64,000 nucleotides of DNA, taken from positions 310,001-374,000 of the forward strand of contig CP114124.1 in NCBI GenBank assembly GCA_029959195.1. The letters run 5' to 3'. The DNA comes from Dictyophora rubrovolvata (taxonomy: Eukaryota > Basidiomycota > Agaricomycetes > Phallales > Phallaceae). Shown here one piece after another: positions 11,448-21,313 of the stretch. Position 1 is the first letter of the stretch; each line of letters starts with the position of its first letter. The position numbers and the translations under genes are program-made. Below the pieces are notes generated by a model, which worked only from the letters and a program-made list of their open reading frames with translations, was not told where the DNA came from and ran no database searches.

Positions 11448-14226
11448 TCAGCATCCATTGGTATTTGAGGGACCATAATCAAAACCGCTCGGTTCTCCCG
11501 ATTCTTCCAGTAGAGGAGGAGATATAGATCGGATGATCAGAGATGACGGATCAGCACTAGAACTCAAAGTAAAGGATCCGTTTATTCCATTTGCCAAAGG
11601 AGGAACGGTTGATAACGAATTATCCGGCTCGGTTCGTTTTCGTTCCTCAGCAAGGACTCTGCTCATTCCTCGTACAAATGCGTCGTTCATACCCAATTGT
11701 TCTTCGGCTCTCGCTTTCAAAATCCGTTCTCGGCGTTTTTCTTCTCGTTCGGCTTTGTCCTTCCTCGTTTGGCGTTCTTTCTGGACCCATTCTTCAACCA
11801 TCTCTGCGGCATCCACGGGTCGTAATTTGTGGTCCAGAAGGTATCCCTGTAACTCAGCAACTGTGAATTCATCAGCAGGGACTTTATTGGCAAATGTCTC
11901 GCTCGAGTCTTCCAGTTCCGTCTCGGTGACTTGTTGCAAGATTGGAAGGCCGCCTATGGTTGGGGCGGGTATTTTCTCCGAGGAAGTGCCGTTTACGGTG
12001 TATAACAACTTGGGATAGAACCTATGAAAGAGAGCTTTGGCTTGGGATCTCGAAGTGAGGGTATAAAGGACTTTGCGATCTATTCTTCCCGGACGAAGTA
12101 ATGCAGGATCGAGACGGTCTATGTGATTGGTCTAAGTTGGATCCGTTCAGCTTTTAACGAAAATGAATAACATTTGTGAACAAAACATTACTGTAGCAAA
12201 AAATATCTTTCCTTCCTCTGATAATTTGGTTGCGTCAGTTTTTTTCAGTTTGAAAGTACGGTGCTGTTTGTTAAGGAGACACACCTGAGCCAACTCCATC
12301 CAAAACATTTAACAACCCCGACATGGTGATATTCGATCGTGCGGCCCACGGGTTCGGTCGATATGGTGGGCTCTGGTAAGGCCTTCTCCGCCCCATTGGC
12401 GGCGGGGGTAATGAAGGTCCTGGTGGTGCCAGTGATGAATAGAGTAGATCGTCGTCCTCTTCCTCCCGAGAAGGGAACGCACAGTCTATATCTTCAACGA
12501 GGAGAATACCATGATGAGGTACAGATGCTACTGCGTGAGCAAGTTGCGTATCGTCCATGCTATTGCAAGAAGACCCTCTCAAATAAGAAAAAAAAAACAC
12601 GGGAGGCACACCCCACGCCAACAAATAACTTACCCTGAAGATGATAGTGAGAGAACGTATATATCCAGTCCGAGTTCTCCAGCCTGATTGGAATGGAATC
12701 AAATCATAAAAAGACCGTTTTGATGGTCTATACCACGCACCAGTGTATAAACCGTTGAAGCTAGGCGATGATAGTAAGATGAGATATCAACATAAATGCC
12801 ATTGAACCTACTTTTTCCCGTTCCCGGCGGCCCGTAAAGAAGGTAACCTCTTCTGTGGGGAATACCGGATTTGGCGTACCTATCGTAAGAGAGAAAAAGC
12901 CGTGAAAAACGTGGTACGCTTTAGATACGATACTTGGGGCGCACCAGTCTTCCAGAGCCAGGAACTCGCGTGCATCTTTGAGTAGATTCTCCGCCATATT
13001 ATTATCCAAAACCAGAGATTCAATAGGGCGTCTGTGTTTTGTTTGTATATTTCCCCATGACCAAGGCATGGTTGGGTTTCCGGACGGATACTAAAAGTGG
13101 CCGACTAAGAACGTATGATAAAAAAAAAAAAACCGATGAAATTCGGGCGTACCCCTTGAGAGTATACGGTTACAACGGGTTTACTAGATACACGGTAAGG
13201 GAATTATCGAAGGGAATCAAAGCGAAAGTTTGGACACACCTTTTCTCGACATATTGTAGTCGGCATTCTTCCACAAATGAGAACAGGGCTTTTGGTTTCC
13301 GCGTGTAAATTCTGCAATCGATCAAATATTCAATTCGGGATTGCGTTTTGCATCATGGTTACCTACTTCAGATAAAGTGTCACGGGATACGATCGCCTGG
13401 CTCCAGGCACAGGAGGAGGGGCGTAGGTCATTTGATTCGGAAATGAAGTGTCCCAACCAAAAGATTTATTAGGCATCGAAGTAGTGATTTCCATCAAATA
13501 ACCCTTCCAGAGGAAAAACTGTGTTATACTGAAGGCGGGAATGAAATCAACATGATGCTGACGGCTGGTTTCCGTGTGTGCATTAGGGACGACGTTGTCA
13601 TCTTCGCTTCCATCTCCGGATCCGGAAGGATTATTGGGAGATGGGCCCGAAAGATACCCAGGATGGTCGACGGAATTAAGGTTTACTTGGTCCACTCGCC
13701 ACTTTCGGCTCGAAGTACGTGATTCGACTTGGAAATCGAATGGCATGCGCCAGACAGCGTGGCTTGTCTTAAAATTCAGATTTTGAAAAAGAAAAAAGAA
13801 AAAAAAAAGTCTAAGTCTAAGCCTATAATCAGAAGTCTCTAATGTACTTACGAGATACGACACCAGCCACTCGTATGTAGGATCGCCAGAGCGAAACTCA
13901 CCAGAAACGGAGTAACGGAAGGTGAACAATGAGAGGAACCATGTGAAGACCCTTCGCCCTGTTTCAATGAAGGAGCCTAGCATGAGTAACTTGATGCTAT
14001 CCAAGACGAGTGGATTCGACGAAAGTTGCGAGACTGTCTGTGGCGAGATCCATGCAGAGAGTCCTATGAAGCGGATAACATAGTTGATCAGATGGATAAA
14101 CTGGTCGAAACGGATGTTAGACAAGACTGGTATGTGTGGAGTGGCTCCAAGAAGCGGGCCATAGCCATTGTTGCCACCAAAGGGGACGCCATCTACATTG
14201 GCCATAGCAGCGAGCTGGGAGAGCAT
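11448..14226 (-). CDS. BCS1: BCS1-like AAA ATPase, copy 1
   Basis: Bcs1 is a mitochondrial inner-membrane AAA protein that translocates the folded Rieske Fe-S protein into complex III. Filamentous fungi also carry divergent paralogues of unknown role. From ATG 14226 the N-terminal region has a hydrophobic helix near 13970 ([20 protein letters not shown]), then the BCS1 N-domain with [11 protein letters not shown]. Walker A, GPPGTGKS, is at about 12815-12840 after [11 protein letters not shown]. Walker [11 protein letters not shown], is near 12490, followed by [17 protein letters not shown]. The C-terminal part has the [11 protein letters not shown] motif and a long charged helix. A Gly/Ser/Asp-rich insert lies in the N-domain near 13600-13650. 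Several introns are inferred. Whether this is the true Bcs1 or a paralogue cannot be told from the sequence. Confidence 0.85.
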
Positions 14227-15447
14227 GCGTGTGTGGTGGCGGAACGCTAGAAACAAGGAGAAGATCTGATGCGTCCGCGTCAGTCTTTTTTGTTGCTTCT
14301 AATACCAGCGCCGTCTGCCGCTGTAGGTCTGCCTCGAGGCTTAGGCGCATTTTTGATTGCAGGAAGATTAACCATACATTATTGACTCGGAAGAACGCCA
14401 ATTACGGGAATTCCAATTCAAGCTGTGCAACGTCGGATGCGGGCGTGCTTTTGGGCGTGCTGCGCCAAGGAGGAAAATTAGCAAATGAATTTAATTTACA
14501 TAATCGCTGAACTTACCCTTACACAGCTTGTGTGAGTGAATCATGACAGTTCGGGAAGAGTATTCTCACTGTATGTATGGCGCCGACTCAGGCGACGCCG
14601 CCGTCGCCGGCGCGCGCTAGTATATAAATTTGTCGCGTATTATGTGTACATAGATTGTTGGAAAGGTCATCAAGTTTGAGCTCTCTTTCTTTATGTAAAG
14701 GCATCAACCGGGTAGGTCCTAGACGGAAATTGCTGAATGCGGCGAGACATGAATGCAATTCCAGCTGACTCCTGCACCGTGCCAGCGCGCTGGCTGAAGC
14801 ATCTAATATTACAGAAGTATCACGGTGTTGAAAAATCGTCCCTGATTCCTCGTCACCGGCGGCCTTCTAACTTTCTAAATCTTCCGCGCAAAACTCGTTT
14901 CGAATCCCCAGTGGCACCCCCGTACTCTGGAAATTCTAAGCCTCGAACCTTAGATTTTGAGGGTAACTTCAGTCTCGGCAGATTCCAGATCACGTCTAGA
15001 ATCATGGCTTCTTTCAAGTTCGTGTTTACTCATACGTGGTAAATTAAATATGTACTGTTCTTTGAATCATAAGGAAGCGAGGTACATACTACCACACGTC
15101 ATCATCAACTCTTGTCAACTTTTGGATTACTGAAAAAATCAAGACTTGAGTAATCGATTTGGAGAGGAGGTAAGGGAGCATGGTTAATAATATCGCAACA
15201 GGTAACAAGTATAACCAGACAAACAGAGGTACTCGAGTGAGCCAGGAGGAAACAAAATAAGTAAATCAGAAGAACGGAAAAGGATACGGACGAAACGTCT
15301 AAGAATAGTACATCTAATTGTCTATATACAAAAAAAAAAAAAAAAAGGAGAGAAGAAATCTACAACAGTTGTCCAAATTTGAGACCAGGGAAAAGAAGTG
15401 AGGGAGATATACCAACAGAACACGTAGCATCCGGTTCAACCCTCTTC
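14227..15447. other. Intergenic region with GC-rich hairpin and TATA-like box
   Basis: The region lies upstream of BCS1 copy 1 and downstream of the three-module gene. A perfect hairpin, GGCGACG (14592-14598) pairing with CGTCGCC (14603-14609), is followed by an alternating GC run and TATATAAA at 14622-14629. A 17-nt A-run lies near 15330. The only open frame of note is listed separately at 14737. Confidence 0.5.
14737..15042 (+). CDS. Possible small unrecognised ORF
   Basis: A 101-codon frame opens with an ATG about 110 nt downstream of the TATA-like box at 14622. The product would be basic and Pro/Arg-rich, with no domain I recognise. Its position behind a promoter-like signal is the only reason to list it. 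It may well be chance. Confidence 0.2.
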   Translation: MRRDMNAIPADSCTVPARWLKHLILQKYHGVEKSSLIPRHRRPSNFLNLPRKTRFESPVAPPYSGNSKPRTLDFEGNFSLGRFQITSRIMASFKFVFTHTW

Positions 15448-17354
15448 TTACTCGATCACACTCCCGAAACGCCAGTACCGGTCCGGAATGGGGAGAACAA
15501 TTGGCGTTCGTTCGGGATACGGCGGAAGGTAGTGGTCCGAGGAATGCCTAGAAGAGGATGAAGATGAGGACGTGCCTAGTTTGGAAGGGAGGGGAGTCGG
15601 CGAGGGGAACCGGGAGGGAGAAGAAGAGAAATAGAGACCTAGCGCAGATTTGTACTTGTCTCCTCTTAATTGCTCATCATACTTCCCCAGCGTCAGTCTC
15701 GACAGACCAAGCACCGGCGGCGGTGACTGCCGCGACGCTGACTGGTGTTGTTGCTGGCGTTGTTGTGGCGAAGGTAGTGACGGTGGTGGTGGTGGAGGTG
15801 GAGGAGGGGGTGGCCCTTCAGGTAGCGGTAAATGCCGCGGATTTGAGAAAAGAGAAGGCTTGCGGCGGAATGTAGGGCTTGTCATAGGGCTTGATGTGAC
15901 GCTAGTTGAGGCCGACGAGACTGTGCTAAATGACAAGGGGGGCGGCGACAAGGGCGAGACGGACCGTGAATTGTCCAAGGGTGTCGGATAATGGCGATAG
16001 TTTGCCATATTGCGATGCTGATTATGTTGATGATGTTGAAGCTGCGGGAGATGGTGGTTGTATTGGAAGTCCATCGGGCGGGGTTCGAGGATGCGCGGAG
16101 GTTCTTCGGCATCGTCGGAAGAATCGCTAGGGTGGGGCGTCGATGCATTTGATGTTGATGTAGATGAAATGGTTTCAATCGTACTGGCTCGTGCACGGAA
16201 AAATTGCGGAGGTGGGGGCGGTGGGCTTGGTCTGAGATTATCGAAATGCTTTGGAAAGAAAGGGAGAAATCAGATAGCTTGAACCAGGCTAGGAGAAGAA
16301 GAAGAAGAAGAAGATAGAACAATAATCACGTTATTACTATCATACAGACAGAAATCACGATGTCGCCGCCATGCATGCCAGTCTAAATTATGAATTTGTC
16401 CGATATCTATCCATTTAAGGCAGTTTGCGCATTTGACGCCATTCGAATCGATAGCTGCCACTAGCGGGTCTGATTTCATGGCAATAATTGGATTAGGGGC
16501 GGACGAAGAAGACGAAGAAGATCGCGGGCCCAGCGCGGATTCGGCTACGGATGCAATAACGGGGGTGGACTCCATCGACGCGCCAATTGCTGCTGCTGTT
16601 GTTGTTGATGTTGATGATGTTGATGATGATGTTGATGATGATGATGTTGAAGCTCTTCTGTATTGGGGTATAGAGTATCAGAGAAGGATGGCTCTTGAAA
16701 GTGATGATAAGATTTGACGTACTGTTGTTGATGGCAGGATAGTTTGTGCTGGGTCCAGCAGGAGAGACCATATGCGCGTCCCTTGCGCAATTTGACATCT
16801 TTGTTGCATCTAGCACAAACAACGCGATCTGGCTCGACGATCTTGGCGTCTGGGTCAGCTTCGAGATAACTTTTGCGTTCTGCAAGCGTTCTGCAGCGTT
16901 CTCTTGGTTGTGGGCTATTAATAATGTGGTGCATTTAGTAAATAAATACAGTAAAATAATAGAATATACATAGATAAGGACTGATACTGACTCAGTTTCC
17001 ATGCGGTCGCAGCGCCATCTGTGGTCGAGCCAGTGGGCTAGATGGTATTGCTTGCCCTTCTGCAAGCGGACTGTCTTGGAGCACCGGGTGCAAGTGACCT
17101 GCTCTGGTTGGACATCACTGGCGTAAGGATCGCTGAGGAGGAGTTGTCTGCGCTCTTCGGTCGTGGAAGCTGAGCCTCCTATTTTCGAGAACGAACCTTG
17201 TTCATTCTTGGAGGCACCGTACGGAGCATAGCCCGCTAGGATGCGAGGATTGGTCGACGGAGCGGTCCTGTCGAGAAAAAAAAAAAAAAGAGTTGAGCAA
17301 CGAACAGCGGCGACGGCGACGAGCGACGAGCGAAGACACTCACGTCCGGGGCAT
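15448..17354 (-). CDS. Three-module C2HC zinc-binding-like protein with Pro/Ser-rich tail
   Basis: I know no named family for this protein. From ATG 17354 it carries three copies of an about 45-residue module. The key residues are C-x2-C-x16-W-x2-H-x3-C, preceded by a D-P-x(4-6)-P-x-x-V-x-C stretch. The copies lie at about 17000-17150, 16740-16880 and 16335-16470, and all four metal-ligand-type residues are kept in each. Between copies 2 and 3, a good intron (GTACGT to ATACAG) restores the frame and gives a Ser/Thr/Ala-rich linker. Leaving it in gives a His/Gln-rich run and an early stop. After copy 3 an intron leads to a long disordered tail with polyproline (eleven prolines near 15800) and polyserine, ending FGSVIE. 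Zinc binding, and nucleic acid or protein binding, are inferred from the Cys/His pattern only. Confidence 0.75.
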
Positions 17355-18558
17355 AACTAATAAAGACGAGGAGATGGTGCAGTTGTCTCGCCAACATTCC
17401 GCTATTTAATACTTGTCTCAAAAAAATAAAAAAATAATATAAGGGAAGACAGTAGCTATCCAGCGCCACGGTCCGACAATTTTCCAATGCATCGCCGAGG
17501 AGTGTTTCGAGGACTATGGCGTCACGTGACGACCTTGGTACGTCTTGACTGTTGATTTCGCATTTGCGTGGATTTATACTATATTATACTATTATACTAC
17601 TATTACCATTACTATTGCTATTATTATACTATTATTACTATTCTATTATTATTATTGCTATTATTACTATTATGAGTAATTTATGAGCAATTTATGACCG
17701 CGTTCTGTTCTCGCGTTCTGTTCTCGAACCCTCTGGCCTCTCCCTCACTTGAGTCGCTCCCCGCGATAGGTACACGAATGCAGCGTGTCGAATCGCACAC
17801 GACTTAATCCCGGGTCTACCCATCTTGCTGTCGGTTTCTGCCGTCCCAGATCATGTATACTGCACCCTCCCCCGTTTGTCCATGTCATCCCCAATCCCAT
17901 CCAATTCACCCAGCTTGGTAGATCGCAATAGTTTCTGCCCAGTCTCTTCTCGTTATGTAGAAGTCACCCTCTTTTTTTCCCCACATCTTGTCATCCCCAC
18001 GCTCTTCTTCCATTTTGTCAATAGGTCAAGCCTGAATAATGGGCATGTTTTTTTTTTTACCTTGAACACACCCACCTAGTGCTGGCCAAGATCACATATG
18101 GATCGCCCGTCCTCTATTCCGCGGCCAGCCTTCCTTCTCTCCAGGGTCGCCAGGTCCTTGGCAGGTCTAAATATAATACCTACATATGTAAGTATGTCAT
18201 ACAGTAAGCACTAGTACCTCTTGGAGAACAAGCTCAGAGATCTTCCGTGAAAAGTCAGCTCCGAGGTCAGTCGTCAGAAACACTTCTCAGCTCAATTATC
18301 GGTTCAAACTTTAGGCCGTAATCGATGGTCCCCACCATGCATGTCCTTTCTCTTATCTCATGTACTCATGAACGCCCAATGAATCAATTAAATCTAAGCG
18401 ACCGCGTGCCAAGGGCAGTGCGGCAGATCCATACGCGGTATGTTCTATGTACTAAGCGCTATATCCCGAAATGCCATCCAGACTCAAACTGGTCCTCATC
18501 AATATTTTGCATCTACACAGATCTTTCTCCCCCATTACAGTTACATACTTGATTGATC
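17355..18558. other. Divergent intergenic region with microsatellite
   Basis: This is the head-to-head interval between the three-module gene and BCS1 copy 2. It should hold both promoters. Apart from the microsatellite listed separately, I see pyrimidine-rich stretches (for example around 17965-18060) and no convincing coding sequence. Confidence 0.5.
17570..17728. repeat. Degenerate ATT/ACT microsatellite and tandem 14-mer
   Basis: From about 17570 to 17680 the sequence is an imperfect run of TATTA and TACTA trinucleotide units. At about 17699-17726 a 14-nt unit, GCGTTCTGTTCTC with a linking C, occurs twice in a row. Both look like replication-slippage products in the promoter interval. 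Confidence 0.7.
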
Positions 18559-21012
18559 ATGGATTGGAATTACTGGCTTTCGGACTTTTTGGGTGGACCT
18601 TTACTCGGCGGAATAACCGCTGTCCTCCAGAGACAGGTAGACCTAGACAGTATCTCCGGATTGAGGCCACAGCCTTTCGTGGTCGAGGGCTTGAAACTCT
18701 TTCTTTTCGGAATATTATTGAAACGTTTATTTGATTCCTTTTCACAAACGGGGTACCAACTTTTCGAATGGGCTGATGATCGATTTCGTCCCCGTACGCA
18801 CACATGGCATCTCTTTGAAGTGAAACATGACTTTTTTTTCTAAATTTGAATCCAAGGTATCAGCATATCTGCTGAATTCCAAGACGGAGACATCACATAT
18901 TCATGGGTTATGGCTTATATGGTAAATACTGCGACTTTCGTGTTTTCGACAAATGCAATGCGGATGCCTAATTCAAACCTCCCCTTTTCCTCTCCTCCCT
19001 CTCTGAAAGTTTAACGCAAAAATCTGGAAAAATCCTCGTCATATCTTCGTCAAATCAAAAAGTTTTCACAGGAGTTGGAATTCATTTTCATCACTAAACA
19101 ACCTAGTGGACTACGTCCCACACTATGGCGCGGTTCAGTTCTTTCGATGGAGGACTCACTGGATGGAAATTTCCCGGACGAAAGACGGTCAAGTTTATCG
19201 ACCTTCTATGGGAGATTACGAGAAAGATCAAGATAACTCGTATTATCAGCCTCCTAGTCTACTCGTGAAGTTTGTGCCTGTTAATGTCAATTGCGTTTGC
19301 AACGTGCTCTCATGGTTTGTACAGAATCTATTCACGCGACCCCACCGTACTCTATGACTTTGTAGAGGAATGTCGATTAACATATGTGCAATCAATGCAA
19401 ATTCTATAATTTTTTTTTTGCTTTATCCTTTTTTTCCCGGCTAACGGTAGCTTATAGGAAAAATAGTGTAACCGTTTACACAGCCACTACAGTAAGTTTG
19501 ATCTGCATGCACAGTCATATATAAATATCTTTTCTTTTTTTTAAAAAAAAAACATATTCTTCTTTCTTGGATCAAAGGAGCGCTTTTCTTCGACTCCCAG
19601 TCGATGGTCGCAAGCAAAAGTCAAACACAGACGGCCATTAGACTCCCTCCTTTTGCAGAAAGGAATGATGGGGGATTTGTTGCACGATGCACAGGATTTT
19701 CTGGATTCTGAGTCTTGGTACGAATTTGGAAGTGGTCCACAGGCGTTATTTTGATTTTCGAAGGTATCACGCGGCCGGTATACCTTACAGACGTGGGTAT
19801 CTCCTTTATGGACCTCCTGGGACTGGAAAAAGTATGCTTTGTATAATCTTGTATATTTTCGTTACTCATTTCAGCCAAGCATCGACTGTTTATACCTTGG
19901 TTTGGATTTCTCGTCGCTTAAACGGGCATATGATTGATCATAGTAACACCTTTCGTTGCGTTTTAGGCAGGCGAACTTGGATTAGGAATCTACTCTCTTT
20001 CATTAGCGAGCCATAGGTCCGTTTTGATTAAAGACTGACTTGAATTTTTTTTTGAACCTGACAAAACACATGCGTCGCTTTTCCAGCTGGGATGACAATG
20101 TGCTTGCGGATGTCGTCAGCCAAGTACCACCTAAGGCAATTATGTTAATTGAGGATATCGATTGCGCCTTTCCCAGCCGCGAAGAAGAGAGGGCAAGGAA
20201 GGATCCTTTCGCTATGAAATCGTCTGTCACTTTGTCTGGTTTATTAAATGTTCTGGATGGCGTCGGATCTGGTGAGTCTTTTTTTTTTTGATTGAACTAT
20301 AATTTGTTTTTTAATTTTATTTTTCTTTGAAAAAAAAAACCCACTGTCGTTCCAGAGGAAGGGAGGTTATACATAGCAACAGTACGTGCTTTACAGTGGC
20401 TCATGTTTGAATTGTATAGTAAATGATCTTTTTATTTAGACGAATTATATGGAGAACTTGGATCCTGCACTAATTCGCCCAGGTCGAATAGATCGCAAAA
20501 TCCAATATAAATATACCAATCACGAGCAGACCAGAGCTTTATTTATGCGCTTCTTTCATACTCTCGTTGTTGCGGATCCAAAGTCGGATGTAGCATCTTT
20601 GGCCGATACTTTCACCGATAGCATACCAGAAGATACGTTCAGTTTGGCAGAGTTGCAGGGATTTTTGCTACTTTACAAAACGGATGCCAGCGGTGCAGTG
20701 CAAAATGTCAAGGAATGGGTGGAGATAGAGTTACGGCGAAGACAAGATGCAGAAGAATATGCAGCAGAAAAAAAACGAAGAGATGCGTATGAATATGAAA
20801 AAAGAAGATTGGCGGAATTGCAGTATTCCGCACCCACGTCACCCCCGTCAAACAACTTGATAGGAATGCCGGAATCGGGAGGCAAGCGAAAACGGAGGAG
20901 AAACAGCGTAGCGTCTAGTGAGGACTCGAATGAGTCTCCTCAAGCCGTCAGTGCACCACACGATGAACAGCCTTTTGGCAACTCGCGAGGACATGGGGAA
21001 AGCAATACTTGA
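18559..21012 (+). CDS. BCS1-like AAA ATPase, copy 2
   Basis: This is a second BCS1-type AAA ATPase, transcribed away from copy 1. From ATG 18559 (MDWNYWLSDFLGGPLL) an N-terminal hydrophobic segment (EGLKLFLFGILLKRLFDSF) is followed by the BCS1 N-domain, with FFRWRTHWMEIS near 19145. Walker A is GPPGTGKT after GIPYRRGYLLY, split by an intron. Walker B, MLIEDIDCAF, is near 20145. Then come [15 protein letters not shown], the [20 protein letters not shown] sensor/arginine-finger block, and a LAELQGFLLLYK motif. The splice inside Walker A restores GKTSTVYTL. The C-terminal tail carries a basic GGKRKRRRNS stretch followed by a Ser/Glu region, which is unusual for an inner-membrane Bcs1. It is probably a paralogue with its own role. 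Confidence 0.85.
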
Positions 21013-21313
21013 CGATGACTAATAATGACCAATAATGATCACTTGCATGACGAATAGTATAGACGCAAGTTGCTACGCTCAAAGAGAAGAGAACCGGTTT
21101 ATGGAAACAATTTGTCATAGAAATGTCAACTAATGAATAACTCTTCTTAGTACAGTTCAAATATAGACAACCAACAGTGCTTGTGAAGTGACGTCACTTT
21201 GTTAGAGTATCCTGCTAGGTTGAATCAGCTCGAAAAATACAATCGCGGAGTCTTGAGAAAATATATATACGAGACCGGAAGGAATAAAAGACGACATAGC
21301 GATTATGAAGCGA
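21013..21313. other. Intergenic, convergent 3' ends
   Basis: This short interval separates the stop of BCS1 copy 2 from the stop of the nine-module gene. It should hold two 3' UTRs. I see nothing else in it. Confidence 0.6.

Noticed and set aside
14895-14960. A tRNA suggested by TTCGAATCCCC
   Set aside because: No matching T stem, acceptor stem or anticodon arm can be folded around it.
16545-16934. A His/Gln-rich protein of about 130 residues ending LLHP
   Set aside because: It is the reading with an intron left in. Removing the good GTACGT-ATACAG intron restores the third C2HC module and a long open frame, so this is at most a minor isoform.
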